From assembly GCA_023436115.1 (NCBI GenBank), contig JAEZKQ010000026.1, forward strand, positions 124,001 to 188,000: DNA of 64,000 nucleotides, read 5' to 3'. Below the pieces are notes generated by a model. It worked only from the letters and a program-made list of their open reading frames with translations. It had not been told where the DNA came from and ran no database searches. This DNA comes from Bacillota bacterium. GTDB taxonomy: Bacteria; Bacillota; Clostridia; Christensenellales; SZUA-584. The position numbers and the translations under genes were made by a program. Shown here in pieces: positions 7,343 through 16,299 of this stretch (positions within the stretch are counted from its first letter, which is position 1; every line of letters starts with the position of its first letter).

Positions 7343-9436
7343 CTAGAATAAACTGAGCAATGAACCGTTAATAAACAAACCAGCAAAAACAATGGATACC
7401 ATCGACAGCAGCTTGATCAGTATGTTGATAGACGGGCCGGATGTATCTTTAAACGGATCGCCTACCGTATCGCCGACCACAGCCGCCTTATGAGCATCGC
7501 TGCCCTTGCCGCCATAGTTACCTGATTCAATGTATTTTTTGGCATTGTCCCATGCACCGCCTGAGTTGGCCATCATGATGGCAAGTATAAAGCCCGTCAC
7601 CGTCGCTCCCGCAAGCATTGCTGCAACTGCGTATGGCCCCAGTATCAAGCCGGTCGCTATCGGGAATATGATTGCTGTCAACGAAGGCAAAATCATTTCC
7701 TTTTGAGCTGACCTCGTACAGATATATACACAGCGTGCATAATCCGGTTCAGCCTTACCTTCCATGAGTCCTACGATCTCGCAGAATTGCCTTCGGACTT
7801 CCACCACGATACCTTGCGCCGCACGCCCCACCGCATTCATCGTCATAGATGAAAACAGGAACGGCAGCATACCGCCAATGAACAGGCCTGTCAGTGTGAC
7901 CGGATTTAAAATATCAAGAGTAAATATGAAATCCGGCTTTAATATCTGTACCTCGTTCATAAAAGATGCGATCAGCGCCAGTGCCGTTAAAGCAGCTGAG
8001 CCGATTGCAAAGCCTTTTCCAGTGGCAGCTGTTGTGTTGCCCAGTGAATCAAGCGCATCTGTGCGTTCACGCACTTGCGGATCCATATGGCACATCTCGG
8101 CAATGCCGCCCGCATTATCCGCAACAGGGCCGTATGCGTCCGTTGCCAGCGTAATGCCAAGCGTTGAAAGCATGCCTACCGCAGAAAGACCAATGCCGAA
8201 AAGACCCATATTAAAGTTTACGCTGCCGCCCGACACAAAAAATGATACGAGTACCGAAGCGCCGATTATGAGTATTGGCAGCAGAGTTGACTTCATACCC
8301 AGCGAGAGGCCGCCAATAATCACGGTCGCAGGCCCTGTTGACGAAGCGTCTGCTACCTTACGTGTCGGCTTATACGAATCCGATGTAAAATACTCTGTAA
8401 ACAGCCCGATCAAAATGCCCGCAACAAGACCGGACATGATCGCAAAGAACACACCTATCATTTCAACGCCCATAACAAAGTAAACGAGCAGAAAAGCCAC
8501 AATCGCTATCAATACAGAGCTGATATAAACGCCTCTTCGCAGCGCTGATAGAAGCACCTTCTGTTCGGCCTTTTCGCCCGAGCGCACAAAAAATGTACCG
8601 ATAATAGATGCAAGTATTCCAATTGCAGCCATAATCATAGGTATCAGTACACCTTGGGTGCTGAGTCCCGCGGCAACTGCCAGTGAAGCGGTTGATACGA
8701 TTGATCCTACGTATGATTCATAGAGATCGGCCCCCATTCCGGCCACATCCCCTACGTTATCGCCAACGTTATCAGCAATAACGGCGGGATTGCGCGGGTC
8801 GTCCTCAGGTATTCCGGCTTCTACTTTACCCACAAGGTCTGCGCCAACATCAGCTGCTTTCGTGAATATACCGCCGCCCACACGCGCGAACAGAGCCATA
8901 GATGAAGCGCCCATGCCAAATGTCAGCATTGCCGATGTGATACCTTGAATACCTGCGGCAGTCGTCGGATTAAACCAGATCTGAAGAAAATAAAACCATA
9001 TCGACAGATCCAGTAAACCAAGGCCGACAACCACAAACCCCATAACACCGCCTGACGAAAAGGCAACACGCAGTCCCTTATTGAGGCTCTGACTGGCTGC
9101 ATAAGCCGTTCGTGAGTTGGCTGATGTGGCTATGCTCATACCGATGAATCCCGAAAGACCGGAAAAAAAGCCTCCGGTGATGAAGGCAAAGGGAACAAAC
9201 GGATTGACAAAGCCTAAAAACGAAAGTACCAGTAAAACAACAAACATGGCGGCGAAGAATATACCGACACCGGTATACTGTCGTTTTAAGTAAGCCTTAG
9301 CTCCTTTTTTTATCGCCGCTGCAATTTTTGTCATCAGTTCGGTGCCGGTCGAAAAGCTCTTTATTCTCCAAGCGAGGAAACCTGCAAAAAGCAGCGACAC
9401 CACTGCCCCAATGGGGGCTAGAATCATAAGCTCCAT
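7343..9436 (-). CDS. hppA: Membrane-bound ion-pumping pyrophosphatase, K+-dependent type
   Basis: Hydrolyses PPi in the cytoplasm and pumps Na+ or H+ out of the cell. The 697-residue protein has many membrane segments. The signature DVGADLVGKVEAGIPEDD is followed by DNVGDNVGDVAG near residue 225, and the C-terminal GDTVGDPFKDTSGPS site is present. Near residue 465 it reads GNTTAATGKG, with Ala where K+-independent enzymes carry Lys, so it is predicted to need K+. Many clostridial members of this class pump Na+, but the ion cannot be decided by reading alone. The gene is monocistronic with GGAGG four bases before the ATG and its own terminator. Confidence 0.94.
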   Translation of the reverse strand: MELMILAPIGAVVSLLFAGFLAWRIKSFSTGTELMTKIAAAIKKGAKAYLKRQYTGVGIFFAAMFVVLLVLSFLGFVNPFVPFAFITGGFFSGLSGFIGMSIATSANSRTAYAASQSLNKGLRVAFSSGGVMGFVVVGLGLLDLSIWFYFLQIWFNPTTAAGIQGITSAMLTFGMGASSMALFARVGGGIFTKAADVGADLVGKVEAGIPEDDPRNPAVIADNVGDNVGDVAGMGADLYESYVGSIVSTASLAVAAGLSTQGVLIPMIMAAIGILASIIGTFFVRSGEKAEQKVLLSALRRGVYISSVLIAIVAFLLVYFVMGVEMIGVFFAIMSGLVAGILIGLFTEYFTSDSYKPTRKVADASSTGPATVIIGGLSLGMKSTLLPILIIGASVLVSFFVSGGSVNFNMGLFGIGLSAVGMLSTLGITLATDAYGPVADNAGGIAEMCHMDPQVRERTDALDSLGNTTAATGKGFAIGSAALTALALIASFMNEVQILKPDFIFTLDILNPVTLTGLFIGGMLPFLFSSMTMNAVGRAAQGIVVEVRRQFCEIVGLMEGKAEPDYARCVYICTRSAQKEMILPSLTAIIFPIATGLILGPYAVAAMLAGATVTGFILAIMMANSGGAWDNAKKYIESGNYGGKGSDAHKAAVVGDTVGDPFKDTSGPSINILIKLLSMVSIVFAGLFINGSLLSLF

Positions 9437-9513
9437 ATTGCCTCCTCAAAAAGGATAATCTATATAAACTTAAGTTTATACGCGACAGAATATAAGTGAT
9501 CAGAACAAGTCGT

Positions 9514-10104
9514 TTATATGTATGCGTCATGAACATGCTTTAACACAGCAGCGAGAGAAAACCCCTGTTCTATTTTCCGTGATAAATACTCTTGAGCAAT
9601 ATGGAAGCAATCAAACAATCTTTTAGCCCGTATAACATCGGAATATACAATCCAGCACCCATTGAGCAAGCCGTGTTTACCTCTGTTCTTGATAAATCCC
9701 GTCACATCTGCGACCGGATATCCTAAGAAAAGTCCGATTTCATGAGGAAATCCTTGGGAGGCAGCCATTCGCAAACTCAGCCGCTCCAACATATCTTCAG
9801 ATGAAAGCCATCTGGAGTACCCCATTTTTCCTAATATAAGAGCACGGTCAGCGCATCTTATATCCCTTAACAGCATGCTCTTGTTATAAATATAAAGCCA
9901 TTGCCGATTTTCATTTTGGTACAAAACACGAATAAACAAGCCTCTTGTCTGCCCATAAACGTTAAATTGTTTTATCTGGGTCGAGATGTCGCCATTTTTT
10001 GAATTGAATATAAGCAGGGATGCTGTCTTCAAACCAAGGAGAGTCGGAGCCGCATGCCATGCCAATAACGAGTCCAATAAAGAAATTGATTCTTTCTCTT
10101 TCAT
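9514..10104 (-). CDS. DUF3793 family protein
   Basis: A 196-residue soluble protein, MKEKESISLLDSLLAWHAAPTLLGLK at its start. The FPHEIGLFLGYPVADVTGFI block near residue 125, the W.VYSDV..A...F tail and the HAAPTL.G.K opening are typical of DUF3793, a family common in Clostridia and without known function. The ATG at 10104 follows a TTG that could be an alternative start; the ribosome binding site is weak. It stands between hppA and a divergent small gene and has no obvious partner. Confidence 0.8.
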   Translation of the reverse strand: MKEKESISLLDSLLAWHAAPTLLGLKTASLLIFNSKNGDISTQIKQFNVYGQTRGLFIRVLYQNENRQWLYIYNKSMLLRDIRCADRALILGKMGYSRWLSSEDMLERLSLRMAASQGFPHEIGLFLGYPVADVTGFIKNRGKHGLLNGCWIVYSDVIRAKRLFDCFHIAQEYLSRKIEQGFSLAAVLKHVHDAYI

Positions 10105-10200
10105 CAAAGTTTATTATCTGCACATTAATAAAAGCATAGTCATTTTTAATTTATCATTTGGGGCATAATAATAGGAAATATAGATGAAAGGAACACCATT

Positions 10201-10416
10201 ATGAAACGTAAGTTTGAAAGTCCAAGAGAAGATATTGATGATGATTACACGTCGCTTGATATTGCATCTAGCACCGAATGCACTGGTATGGTGCCATCTC
10301 CGCCGCTGGATGAAGCCGAAGTGGAAGGTTATGCCGATATATACTCAGTTCCCCAAAAGCAAGCAGAAAATGCGCGCGAAATGAAAGTGCGAGGCGGGAA
10401 ACAAGTGCAAAAATGA
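10201..10416 (+). CDS. Small acidic protein with CTGMVP motif, function unknown
   Basis: A 71-residue product with GAAAGGA about ten bases before the ATG and a strong terminator 27 bases after the stop, so it looks like a real single-gene unit. The N-terminal half is acidic. The central stretch ECTGMVPSPPLDEAEVEGY and the following YADIYSVP look like a short linear motif similar to small clostridial proteins of unknown role. There is no membrane segment or known domain. The protein is probably largely disordered. No function can be assigned. Confidence 0.6.
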   Translation: MKRKFESPREDIDDDYTSLDIASSTECTGMVPSPPLDEAEVEGYADIYSVPQKQAENAREMKVRGGKQVQK

Positions 10417-10442
10417 TATAATAATATTCAATATTTGTATAC

Positions 10443-10469
10443 GGCCGGTTTATCAATCGGCCCTTTTTT
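10443..10469 (+). terminator. Terminator after the small acidic protein gene
   Basis: Arms GGCCG (10443-10447) and CGGCC (10458-10462) followed by a six-T run. Confidence 0.85.
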
Positions 10470-10596
10470 CATCTAATTACTTTAAATAAAAAAATCGTTA
10501 ATCAATGTATATTCGAAAATCCTTTTTAATGATATAATATAGAATAATTGATTATACGCATTTTTTGCGAGGATTCTTATTTGGAGGAACATATAT

Positions 10597-10881
10597 ATGT
10601 CTGATAAAGTCGTTCCCAAAAATGTGTTGGAAGAACTGGTGTCATATAAGCTAGATGAGCTCATAAAAATAACAAACTGTTGCAATTGCGACCGCTGCCG
10701 AGCTGATGTTTTAGCTATGGCTCTAAACAAACTCCCTTCTCGGTATGTCGTCAGCTCAAGCGGCGATATCTATACACGTTTTCAGGCTTTGAGCCCTCAA
10801 ATGCAGGCAAATATCACAACAGTTCTCATTAACGCCATTGAAGTCGTAAAAAAAGCGCCCCGTCATGATTTAAATAAATAA
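10597..10881 (+). CDS. comFB: ComFB-domain protein
   Basis: A 94-residue protein made almost entirely of a ComFB domain. NVLEELVSYKLDELI is followed by the cysteine cluster CCNCDRC at about residues 28-34, then ADVLAMALNKLPSRYV and a C-terminal helical LS.QMQANITTVLINAIE. GGAGGAAC precedes the ATG. In Bacillus comFB sits in a competence operon, but here it is alone, so a link with DNA uptake is not implied. ComFB-type domains have been connected with cyclic dinucleotide signalling in other phyla; whether this one binds a nucleotide or a metal through its cysteines is open. Confidence 0.8.
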   Translation: MSDKVVPKNVLEELVSYKLDELIKITNCCNCDRCRADVLAMALNKLPSRYVVSSSGDIYTRFQALSPQMQANITTVLINAIEVVKKAPRHDLNK

Positions 10882-10903
10882 CGATCTATATTAAAAGCAA
10901 AGT

Positions 10904-10935
10904 AAAAGTGATACTTTCTTTAGCACCACTTTTTT
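10904..10935 (+). terminator. Terminator of comFB
   Basis: Arms AAAAGTG (10904-10910) and CACTTTT (10927-10933) with a T run, 23 bases past the stop. Confidence 0.65.
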
Positions 10936-11451
10936 GTTTTGCGAAATCGGCAAGTTATCAAGCTTCTTGCAGTTACAACCCAAATACTATGATTATACTA
11001 ATCCTATTGTTCCAAACCCTAGGGGCTTCAGTCACAAAACTGGCACAAATCAAGGCTTCTCATGTTTTGACATTAGTAATTCGTTTTGTATTTACAGTAC
11101 CTATATATCACATTATATAAAATAACAAATATCCCCGGTTAACCGGGATATTTCAAACATACGGCTACGCCTATTTCTCTCATAATACCGGCTTAAAATA
11201 AGCTTTGTTTCGAACTGATTGAAACATAACCTCAAATCTATAATACTTCAATGCTATCTACCAACATTCTTACCGATGTTTTAAATTGCTCAATGCCCAA
11301 ATTCTCCCCCAACAATGATGCAAAGTATAGTCTATTTCTTTAAATAAAATGTCGTATCTTTTGAATAAATTTTACATATAATATTTGCTAGACTATTAAA
11401 TCTGCTTTGGAATGTTTTAACCTTATTGCTGCTCTTTTCTCTGTAATAAGT
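10936..11451. other. Gene-free AT-rich stretch at the edge of the tail module
   Basis: About 500 bases with no convincing open frame on either strand. The only clear structure is the hairpin at 11127-11153. This is the boundary between host DNA and the phage tail genes. I looked for a copy of the tRNA 3' ends that could mark an attachment site and found none. Confidence 0.6.
11127..11153 (-). terminator. Strong near-palindromic hairpin, probable terminator of the tail module
   Basis: AAATATCCC-CGG-TTAA-CCG-GGATATTT, with one unpaired C. On the minus strand it is followed by GTTATTTTATA. It is the first strong hairpin downstream of the last tail gene and could act in both directions. Confidence 0.5.
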
Positions 11452-11670
11452 CTATTTAGTAAAAACAGCTGATAAAACTATTTCTTCGCGTGATCCCGCT
11501 ATTGGTTCCCCCGCATCAAGTCTGCGTTTTATTTCAGCATCAACGACATTGTCAATTGCGATACGACAGCGTTCATGGACAACATTTTCGATCCATTCTT
11601 GAATAGAAAGCACTTCAGTAGAAAGGGCTTTAGTCTCCACATCCGATAATTCAAAGCCAAAGTGAGCCAT
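11452..11670 (-). CDS. Small phage tail-module protein
   Basis: A 72-residue protein at the end of the tail cluster, with GGAG seven bases before the ATG. The sequence (WIENVVHERCRIAIDNVVDAEIKRRL and GEPIAGSREEIVL) resembles small proteins found after tail-fibre genes in many phages, but I know of no assigned function. It is helical and charged with no membrane segment. It follows the adhesin gene by 12 bases and is probably translated from the same message. A role as fibre chaperone or structural accessory is only a guess. Confidence 0.6.
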   Translation of the reverse strand: MAHFGFELSDVETKALSTEVLSIQEWIENVVHERCRIAIDNVVDAEIKRRLDAGEPIAGSREEIVLSAVFTK

Positions 11671-11682
11671 ACTTACACTCCT

Positions 11683-12735
11683 TTACCCTAAAAATACTGC
11701 CTGAAAAAACAAACAATGATCGGGATAGTCAGCATTATAACCAGGCGCAGATATTGTTCTGCTGGTAAATAACCATACCTCAAGATAATCCCCTTCCACT
11801 AACGGTAACGTAATAACAAATTCACTCATGGGTATATCTACAGGAGTCATAGCTCCCCCGGAAAACTGCGTTACAATGCCATTTTTTCTTATTCCAATAG
11901 CATAACGTTCACCGTTACCGGGTGTGAACCAATACCCTCCGCACGTAATTAAATAACGACCTGAAACAGGAGCCGTAAATCTATCGGTTGATGCATTCCA
12001 GCAATTTGCCGCATCGCTAACTTTTATAGTGAATCCTCTCACCTTTTGCCACGATGTAACGGAAGTGAACTGTGCCCCTAATTTAACCCATGTAAAAATA
12101 TTACCTTGGACTCTTAATCTACCGTTTACAACAACATCATTTTCAAATTGAACTTTGTCTTTAAATTTTGATTTCAAAAAAACCTGAAGCTCATTAGCAT
12201 CAGCTTTGCCGCCAATACCCACACCATCATTACCTGGTTTAAAATAAATGGCTCCGAATCGTAAACTTGAATTAATCCTTTCATCAGTAATATCTTCAGA
12301 AACTATTTGGACGGCATTTGCATTTACGTAGATCTTTGCTAAAACAATTTCAAACACACCGTTATGATTATAAAGAGCAGGTTCTATGGGCGATTTTGAT
12401 TTTAATCCCTTTTTAATACAAGCGTAGACACTGCCTTTTTCAGGATCTTTTCGAACCACAACAAGGTCAATTCGTGACAGAGTATCGGCTGCCTCAAGCT
12501 GAAGTGTCAAAAGTCCTGTACCATTATCACTGACTTTGAATAGATAGCCATCTATTAGTACGACTCCAAAACCAATTTTGATACTCAATCCCTCTCCCGG
12601 AGAAACCCGAAGGTTATCACCAAGCTCCCATATGCCCGATGACACAAATTGGCGGCAATATTCAGCAATTCCATCCGCTCCATAACGTTTGTCAGTCATG
12701 GCCCCTTTGAAATACCTTCCTTCAATTAGCGCCAT
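11683..12735 (-). CDS. Phage tail fibre/receptor-binding protein with C1q-like C-terminal domain
   Basis: A 350-residue protein. Residues 1-165 (MALIEGRYFKGAMTDKRYGA onward, with LSRIDLVVVRKD and ITDERINSS) form an attachment module shared with two other proteins in this cluster, at 13089-14216 and 16299-16904. The last 125 residues look like a C1q/TNF-type jelly roll: AANCWNASTDRFTAPVSGRYLI, a long beta-rich core and FFQAVFLG at the end. In phages such domains trimerise and bind host surface sugars or proteins. GGAGG precedes the ATG. It is one of several alternative adhesins in this module. Confidence 0.75.
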   Translation of the reverse strand: MALIEGRYFKGAMTDKRYGADGIAEYCRQFVSSGIWELGDNLRVSPGEGLSIKIGFGVVLIDGYLFKVSDNGTGLLTLQLEAADTLSRIDLVVVRKDPEKGSVYACIKKGLKSKSPIEPALYNHNGVFEIVLAKIYVNANAVQIVSEDITDERINSSLRFGAIYFKPGNDGVGIGGKADANELQVFLKSKFKDKVQFENDVVVNGRLRVQGNIFTWVKLGAQFTSVTSWQKVRGFTIKVSDAANCWNASTDRFTAPVSGRYLITCGGYWFTPGNGERYAIGIRKNGIVTQFSGGAMTPVDIPMSEFVITLPLVEGDYLEVWLFTSRTISAPGYNADYPDHCLFFQAVFLG

Positions 12736-12744
12736 GTGAACCTC

Positions 12745-13077
12745 CTAACAATCTTGTGCGCCTTCAAAATCCTTAACATATTCTTTTATATATGAATACA
12801 ACAAGGCGACAATATTTTCCCCTTTCGATTGCATAATATCGGGAGCAAAGTGATCATCATACACCGAATCATCTTTATATGGTATATTATTATATAAGTC
12901 GATTCTCTTTTTTTCAGAATCAATTGGGCTGCCGCCGGAAAAGCGTACCGTAGAATTGATATACGGCATAACTTCAATATGTATTTCCTTTTTTATAATA
13001 TCAATTTCATATTTTGCAATTCGCCAATATTCCATATCAAATCCATACTGAGATCTGATAGTCTGCTTTAATGCCAT
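12745..13077 (-). CDS. Phage tail-module protein of unknown function
   Basis: A 110-residue protein beginning MALKQTIRSQYGFDMEYWRI. I chose the ATG at 13077 because GGAGG sits five bases upstream; the ATG at 13089 overlaps that site. Its opening (short hydrophilic, then YWRIAKYEID.. beta strands) and acidic C-terminal half recall small structural proteins placed between fibre genes in phages of Clostridia. It lies between two fibre genes that share an N-terminal module, so it may be an adaptor or chaperone for one of them. No domain is recognised. Confidence 0.55.
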   Translation of the reverse strand: MALKQTIRSQYGFDMEYWRIAKYEIDIIKKEIHIEVMPYINSTVRFSGGSPIDSEKKRIDLYNNIPYKDDSVYDDHFAPDIMQSKGENIVALLYSYIKEYVKDFEGAQDC

Positions 13078-13088
13078 AAAAACCTCCA

Positions 13089-14216
13089 TTAGTGTACAAG
13101 ATCGTACCAGTTACCCCACCCGCCATTAGCTTGTCTTCTCCATCTTGGCAAGCCCGCTATGTTGAGTGGAAACGCAATAATGATATTCCAAATGTCATTA
13201 TGTCTTAACCAAATAAAGTAGTACCAATCTCCCGACGGTGCGTTGGGACAACCGGAACCCATATAAAAACCCGTATTTTTATTTGCCAAGCAATCTTGTC
13301 CTGATATATTGATACAAGATCCTTGTCCAAAAGATGGGGAGTTTGCTATTCCCGAACTGTTTGCATAACCTGCGCTCCCTGAACTATTTGAATAATTCGA
13401 GCTGTTGGCATAGTTAACCGAAAAATTTGATGGATTATACACATACATATTCGTACCATCATTTCCACCCCACAGCCAGGATGGCTGACCGCCCTGACCG
13501 GACCAATTCCAGTTTTTATTACATGATGCCGATGTTTTTATAAACGATGATTCGTGATATCCATCAAGCTGATCCGCATCCAGCCCGCTGCCAGCACCAT
13601 CATTTCCTTTGTGCCATATGTTTCTTATCGATATGCCGCTGTCTTTAAGTTTGTTGCCGTCTGTGCTGTTAAAAACAGATATATTATCGAGGGCAGATAT
13701 AGATGGGCCTGCAAGACCTATTTTACTGCTGACAATGCCGCACATTGCTGTATCAGTTCGTTCATCGGTTATATAGGCCATTACGATTTCTGCCGCACCG
13801 GCCGGAACAAGTATCCTTGCCAAGCTGATTTCATAAACCGCATCCGATCTCTCTAAAGCAGGGGGGACTGGGCTTGAAGCCGCAGCACCTTTTTTTATAT
13901 TGATATCAATATTTTTACTCACACTATCTTTTCGTAAAACAATGCGGTCAATACGTGGTAAATTTTCAGCGTTATCTAATTTAAGTGTTAGTGTATTTAC
14001 ACCATCTTCAGTTACTTTAAATAAGTATCCGTCTACCATTGCGGCACCGTAACCCACACTGACATACATTGCGCCATACGGTTTAACCTCAAGATTTGAT
14101 CCAAACTCCCATACACCTGATGATAGGAAGCGTCGGCAATACTCAGCAAGCCCATCCGCCTCGTATCGTTTATCTGTCATGGACCCTTTATAATATCTTC
14201 CTTCCAAGAACGCCAT
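13089..14216 (-). CDS. Phage tail fibre with pyocin-knob-like C-terminus
   Basis: A 375-residue fibre. Residues 1-165 are the shared attachment module (MAFLEGRYYKGSMTDKRYEA, LPRIDRIVLRKD, ITDERTDTA). Next comes NIWHKGNDGAGSGLDADQLDGYH, a common shaft motif of phage fibres, then an Asn/Ser/Gly/Tyr-rich low-complexity stretch at about residues 265-300 (YANSSNYSNSSGSAGYANSS). The last 70 residues (LANKNTGFYMGSGC to WGNWYDLVH) resemble the pyocin knob, a small tip domain of tailocin and phage fibres. It probably ends the fibre by binding host glycans. Confidence 0.75.
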   Translation of the reverse strand: MAFLEGRYYKGSMTDKRYEADGLAEYCRRFLSSGVWEFGSNLEVKPYGAMYVSVGYGAAMVDGYLFKVTEDGVNTLTLKLDNAENLPRIDRIVLRKDSVSKNIDINIKKGAAASSPVPPALERSDAVYEISLARILVPAGAAEIVMAYITDERTDTAMCGIVSSKIGLAGPSISALDNISVFNSTDGNKLKDSGISIRNIWHKGNDGAGSGLDADQLDGYHESSFIKTSASCNKNWNWSGQGGQPSWLWGGNDGTNMYVYNPSNFSVNYANSSNYSNSSGSAGYANSSGIANSPSFGQGSCINISGQDCLANKNTGFYMGSGCPNAPSGDWYYFIWLRHNDIWNIIIAFPLNIAGLPRWRRQANGGWGNWYDLVH

Positions 14217-14278
14217 AGATAAACCCCTTCATATTACTTACATTTTTTCATAATAGTGCTTACCAACTATAGATATCT

Positions 14279-14591
14279 TTATGCTATTCTTGTCCATACA
14301 AAAACAGCTAGATACGGCAGCATATTATTGTATACCTGATTACCGCCCCCGAGTTTATATAGTCCGCATCTTCCAGATTCAGGTTGCTTAAGGAAGTATC
14401 ATTGACGATAGAACGAAGCAAACCTGAGCGCCGGAGTGATCTGTTTTGGGCCTGACGGCAAAGGCCTTGGTATTATTTTTTTTACTCTCTGGACTACCAA
14501 CTGGAATATGGAACTCATTTTGCCCAGAATATTTGGCAAACCTTAGGCTATAGACCAATATGCCGGGCGGTGGTTCGGAGTCAATAGACAA
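14279..14591 (-). pseudogene. Broken tail-fibre C-terminal fragment
   Basis: Two pieces in different frames. Bases 14591-14388 encode PPPGILVYSLRFAKYSGQNE and SGAQVCFVLSS, then stop. Immediately after, in another frame (about 14398-14279), a 40-residue stretch reads CGLYKLGGGNQVYNNMLPYL followed by AVFVWTRIA and a stop. The latter is the classic end of phage collar/fibre proteins. Only a frameshift within a few bases of 14398 separates the pieces, and no N-terminal half precedes them. It is best read as the remnant C-terminus of a further fibre gene, left by recombination between fibre cassettes. Confidence 0.7.
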
Positions 14592-14640
14592 TCCGTATTA
14601 TGGATATCTTATCAATATCTTCTAAGTGCTATTAATGTTT

Positions 14641-16299
14641 CTAGACTTGTTTGACTATATCTCTAAGCTGCTCAATTGCCTGTCTCAGCTTAACCCGGTT
14701 CACACCGCCGCCTATCACTGACGGGTTTATCCATGCCACACTGATATCAGAATTGCTATTGCTCGTGTCCCATCCGTTTATGCGGTCAATTACGCCCTGT
14801 AATGCGGTTTGCATTTCTGTGATGAATACCGCATTACCAATCTTTGAGGCTCCAGCATGACACGCTGTCCATGAGACCGCATCCAGCCCATAAGCCGCCC
14901 TTAAGTTCCCTATGGCTACTTGCAGGCTGCTTATATGTACCGCCTTAATCTTCATGCCCGGAATTGTGAGATCACCATCTTCGGGTACAAATGCCAGCAC
15001 ATTAAATGAACGGATTACATCAGAAGAATAGAGATACGAATCATACATCCTGGACTTGATGTTTACAGTTCCGGCTGTCAATTCAGACAACGGCTGATAG
15101 ACGACTTTCTGACCTGATGCCAAATTGGCATTCGCTCCGCACGAGAAACCCGATACCGTTGCCGTCGTCTTCTCGGAGCCATCATTTAAGCACAGAATAT
15201 GTTTTGGCCCGTCATTCGTTGTCCCTGCTGCAAGTAAAATATGCGGTCGCTTATTGTATACTTTGCTCCCAGCAGCAGGAAAGCTGATTTCAGGTGAATT
15301 TGGTGTAGTATTCAGCGTTACCACAGTGGTGAAAGAAGACCATGGGCTCCTTATTCCATAGGCATCATAGCTGCGAACGCGGAATCGGCGTTGTATGCCC
15401 TGAGGCCACCCGCTTGTGTTCACATCAACAAATGTAGCAGCGCCGGAAGCAGAGTTTCCCACAATCGTCTCGTTTTGGTCTGTCGCCGCTTCAAAGCCCA
15501 CAAGATTATTGTCGGGATCGCCGGTGTTAGCAAACGATACACGGATGATATCGCCGGGAATATAAGATGTTTTAGGTACCCCCGGACTTGTCGGCTGATT
15601 GGGAATACGGTTCTTAGTCACAGCATTGGACCAGCCAGACCAAGGATTATCACCGCGCTGCGTCACCGCCATAACATAAAAATCAACGATCGTACCTCTT
15701 CCCCATCCTGATACATCGGGCGTCCAGCTTGTCGTATTACCCACATCAGCTAAATTCTCACCGCCATAATTGATCCTGTAATAGACACGATAAGTCTGTA
15801 TGGCGTTATTGACACCCACTGAAGCCGGCCCCCACGAAAATGTCACTCTGTTTTCGTATGGATTGGGAGATAGCGAAGGACTATATGGCGCACCGGCACG
15901 TGTCCAGTAAAGCGACCATCCAAAACCGAATTCCGTACAATAATTTCTGTTTGTCCAAATACAAGACTCCGTACCGGAAGTGCTCGTCTGTATATACAGA
16001 TTCCATCCTCCTGAAAGCGTTGTTCCCACATCAAACGCAATAACAAATGAGCCACTATACGTTTGACTGGAAGACCATGCCTGCGAATTTTTTATTATTC
16101 CGCTGCCCAGTAATACACCATCGCTCCGATAAATATATAATGTTCTGTTGTTTGAGGAGCTTGAGCCATTACTCGTCCCACTGCCTAATTTGACAGACCA
16201 GTCAACACGTGCAGTCACAGCGTTGCCCGAACGACCAACTTCATAAACATTGACCGTCATCGTCGTATTTGACGTTGTGTTGCTTCTAAATGTTGGCAT
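14641..16299 (-). CDS. Fibronectin type III-repeat phage tail protein
   Basis: A 552-residue protein. Residues 1-130 are a Ser/Thr/Gly-rich beta domain (MPTFRSNTTSNTTMTVNVYE onward). From about 135 to 230 an Fn3-like domain is visible (PYSPSLSPNPYENRVTFSW, TYRVYYRINYGG). A second follows to about 320 (NQPTSPGVPKTSYIPGDIIR) and a third beta domain to about 430. The last 100 residues are mixed alpha-beta and end in a helix (VNRVKLRQAIEQLRDIVKQV). Fn3 repeats are common in tail-tip and fibre proteins and help adhesion. Its start overlaps the stop of the previous gene (TAATG), so the two are translationally coupled. Confidence 0.75.
   Translation of the reverse strand: MPTFRSNTTSNTTMTVNVYEVGRSGNAVTARVDWSVKLGSGTSNGSSSSNNRTLYIYRSDGVLLGSGIIKNSQAWSSSQTYSGSFVIAFDVGTTLSGGWNLYIQTSTSGTESCIWTNRNYCTEFGFGWSLYWTRAGAPYSPSLSPNPYENRVTFSWGPASVGVNNAIQTYRVYYRINYGGENLADVGNTTSWTPDVSGWGRGTIVDFYVMAVTQRGDNPWSGWSNAVTKNRIPNQPTSPGVPKTSYIPGDIIRVSFANTGDPDNNLVGFEAATDQNETIVGNSASGAATFVDVNTSGWPQGIQRRFRVRSYDAYGIRSPWSSFTTVVTLNTTPNSPEISFPAAGSKVYNKRPHILLAAGTTNDGPKHILCLNDGSEKTTATVSGFSCGANANLASGQKVVYQPLSELTAGTVNIKSRMYDSYLYSSDVIRSFNVLAFVPEDGDLTIPGMKIKAVHISSLQVAIGNLRAAYGLDAVSWTACHAGASKIGNAVFITEMQTALQGVIDRINGWDTSNSNSDISVAWINPSVIGGGVNRVKLRQAIEQLRDIVKQV

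Noticed and set aside
7764..8483. A 239-codon plus-strand frame opposite hppA
   Set aside because: Antisense shadow; its Ser/Pro-rich content reflects the Gly/Ala-rich codons of the pyrophosphatase.
10936..11451. Search for a prophage attachment site (copy of a tRNA 3' end) at the far edge of the tail module
   Set aside because: A short run near 11016 (AAACCCTAGGGGCTT) is only loosely similar to the T arm of tRNA-Lys, so no att repeat can be claimed.
14388..14591. A 67-codon frame beginning with ATG, taken as an intact small gene
   Set aside because: It has no ribosome binding site and its content is fibre-like. It continues in another frame with a fibre C-terminus, so it was treated as part of a pseudogene.
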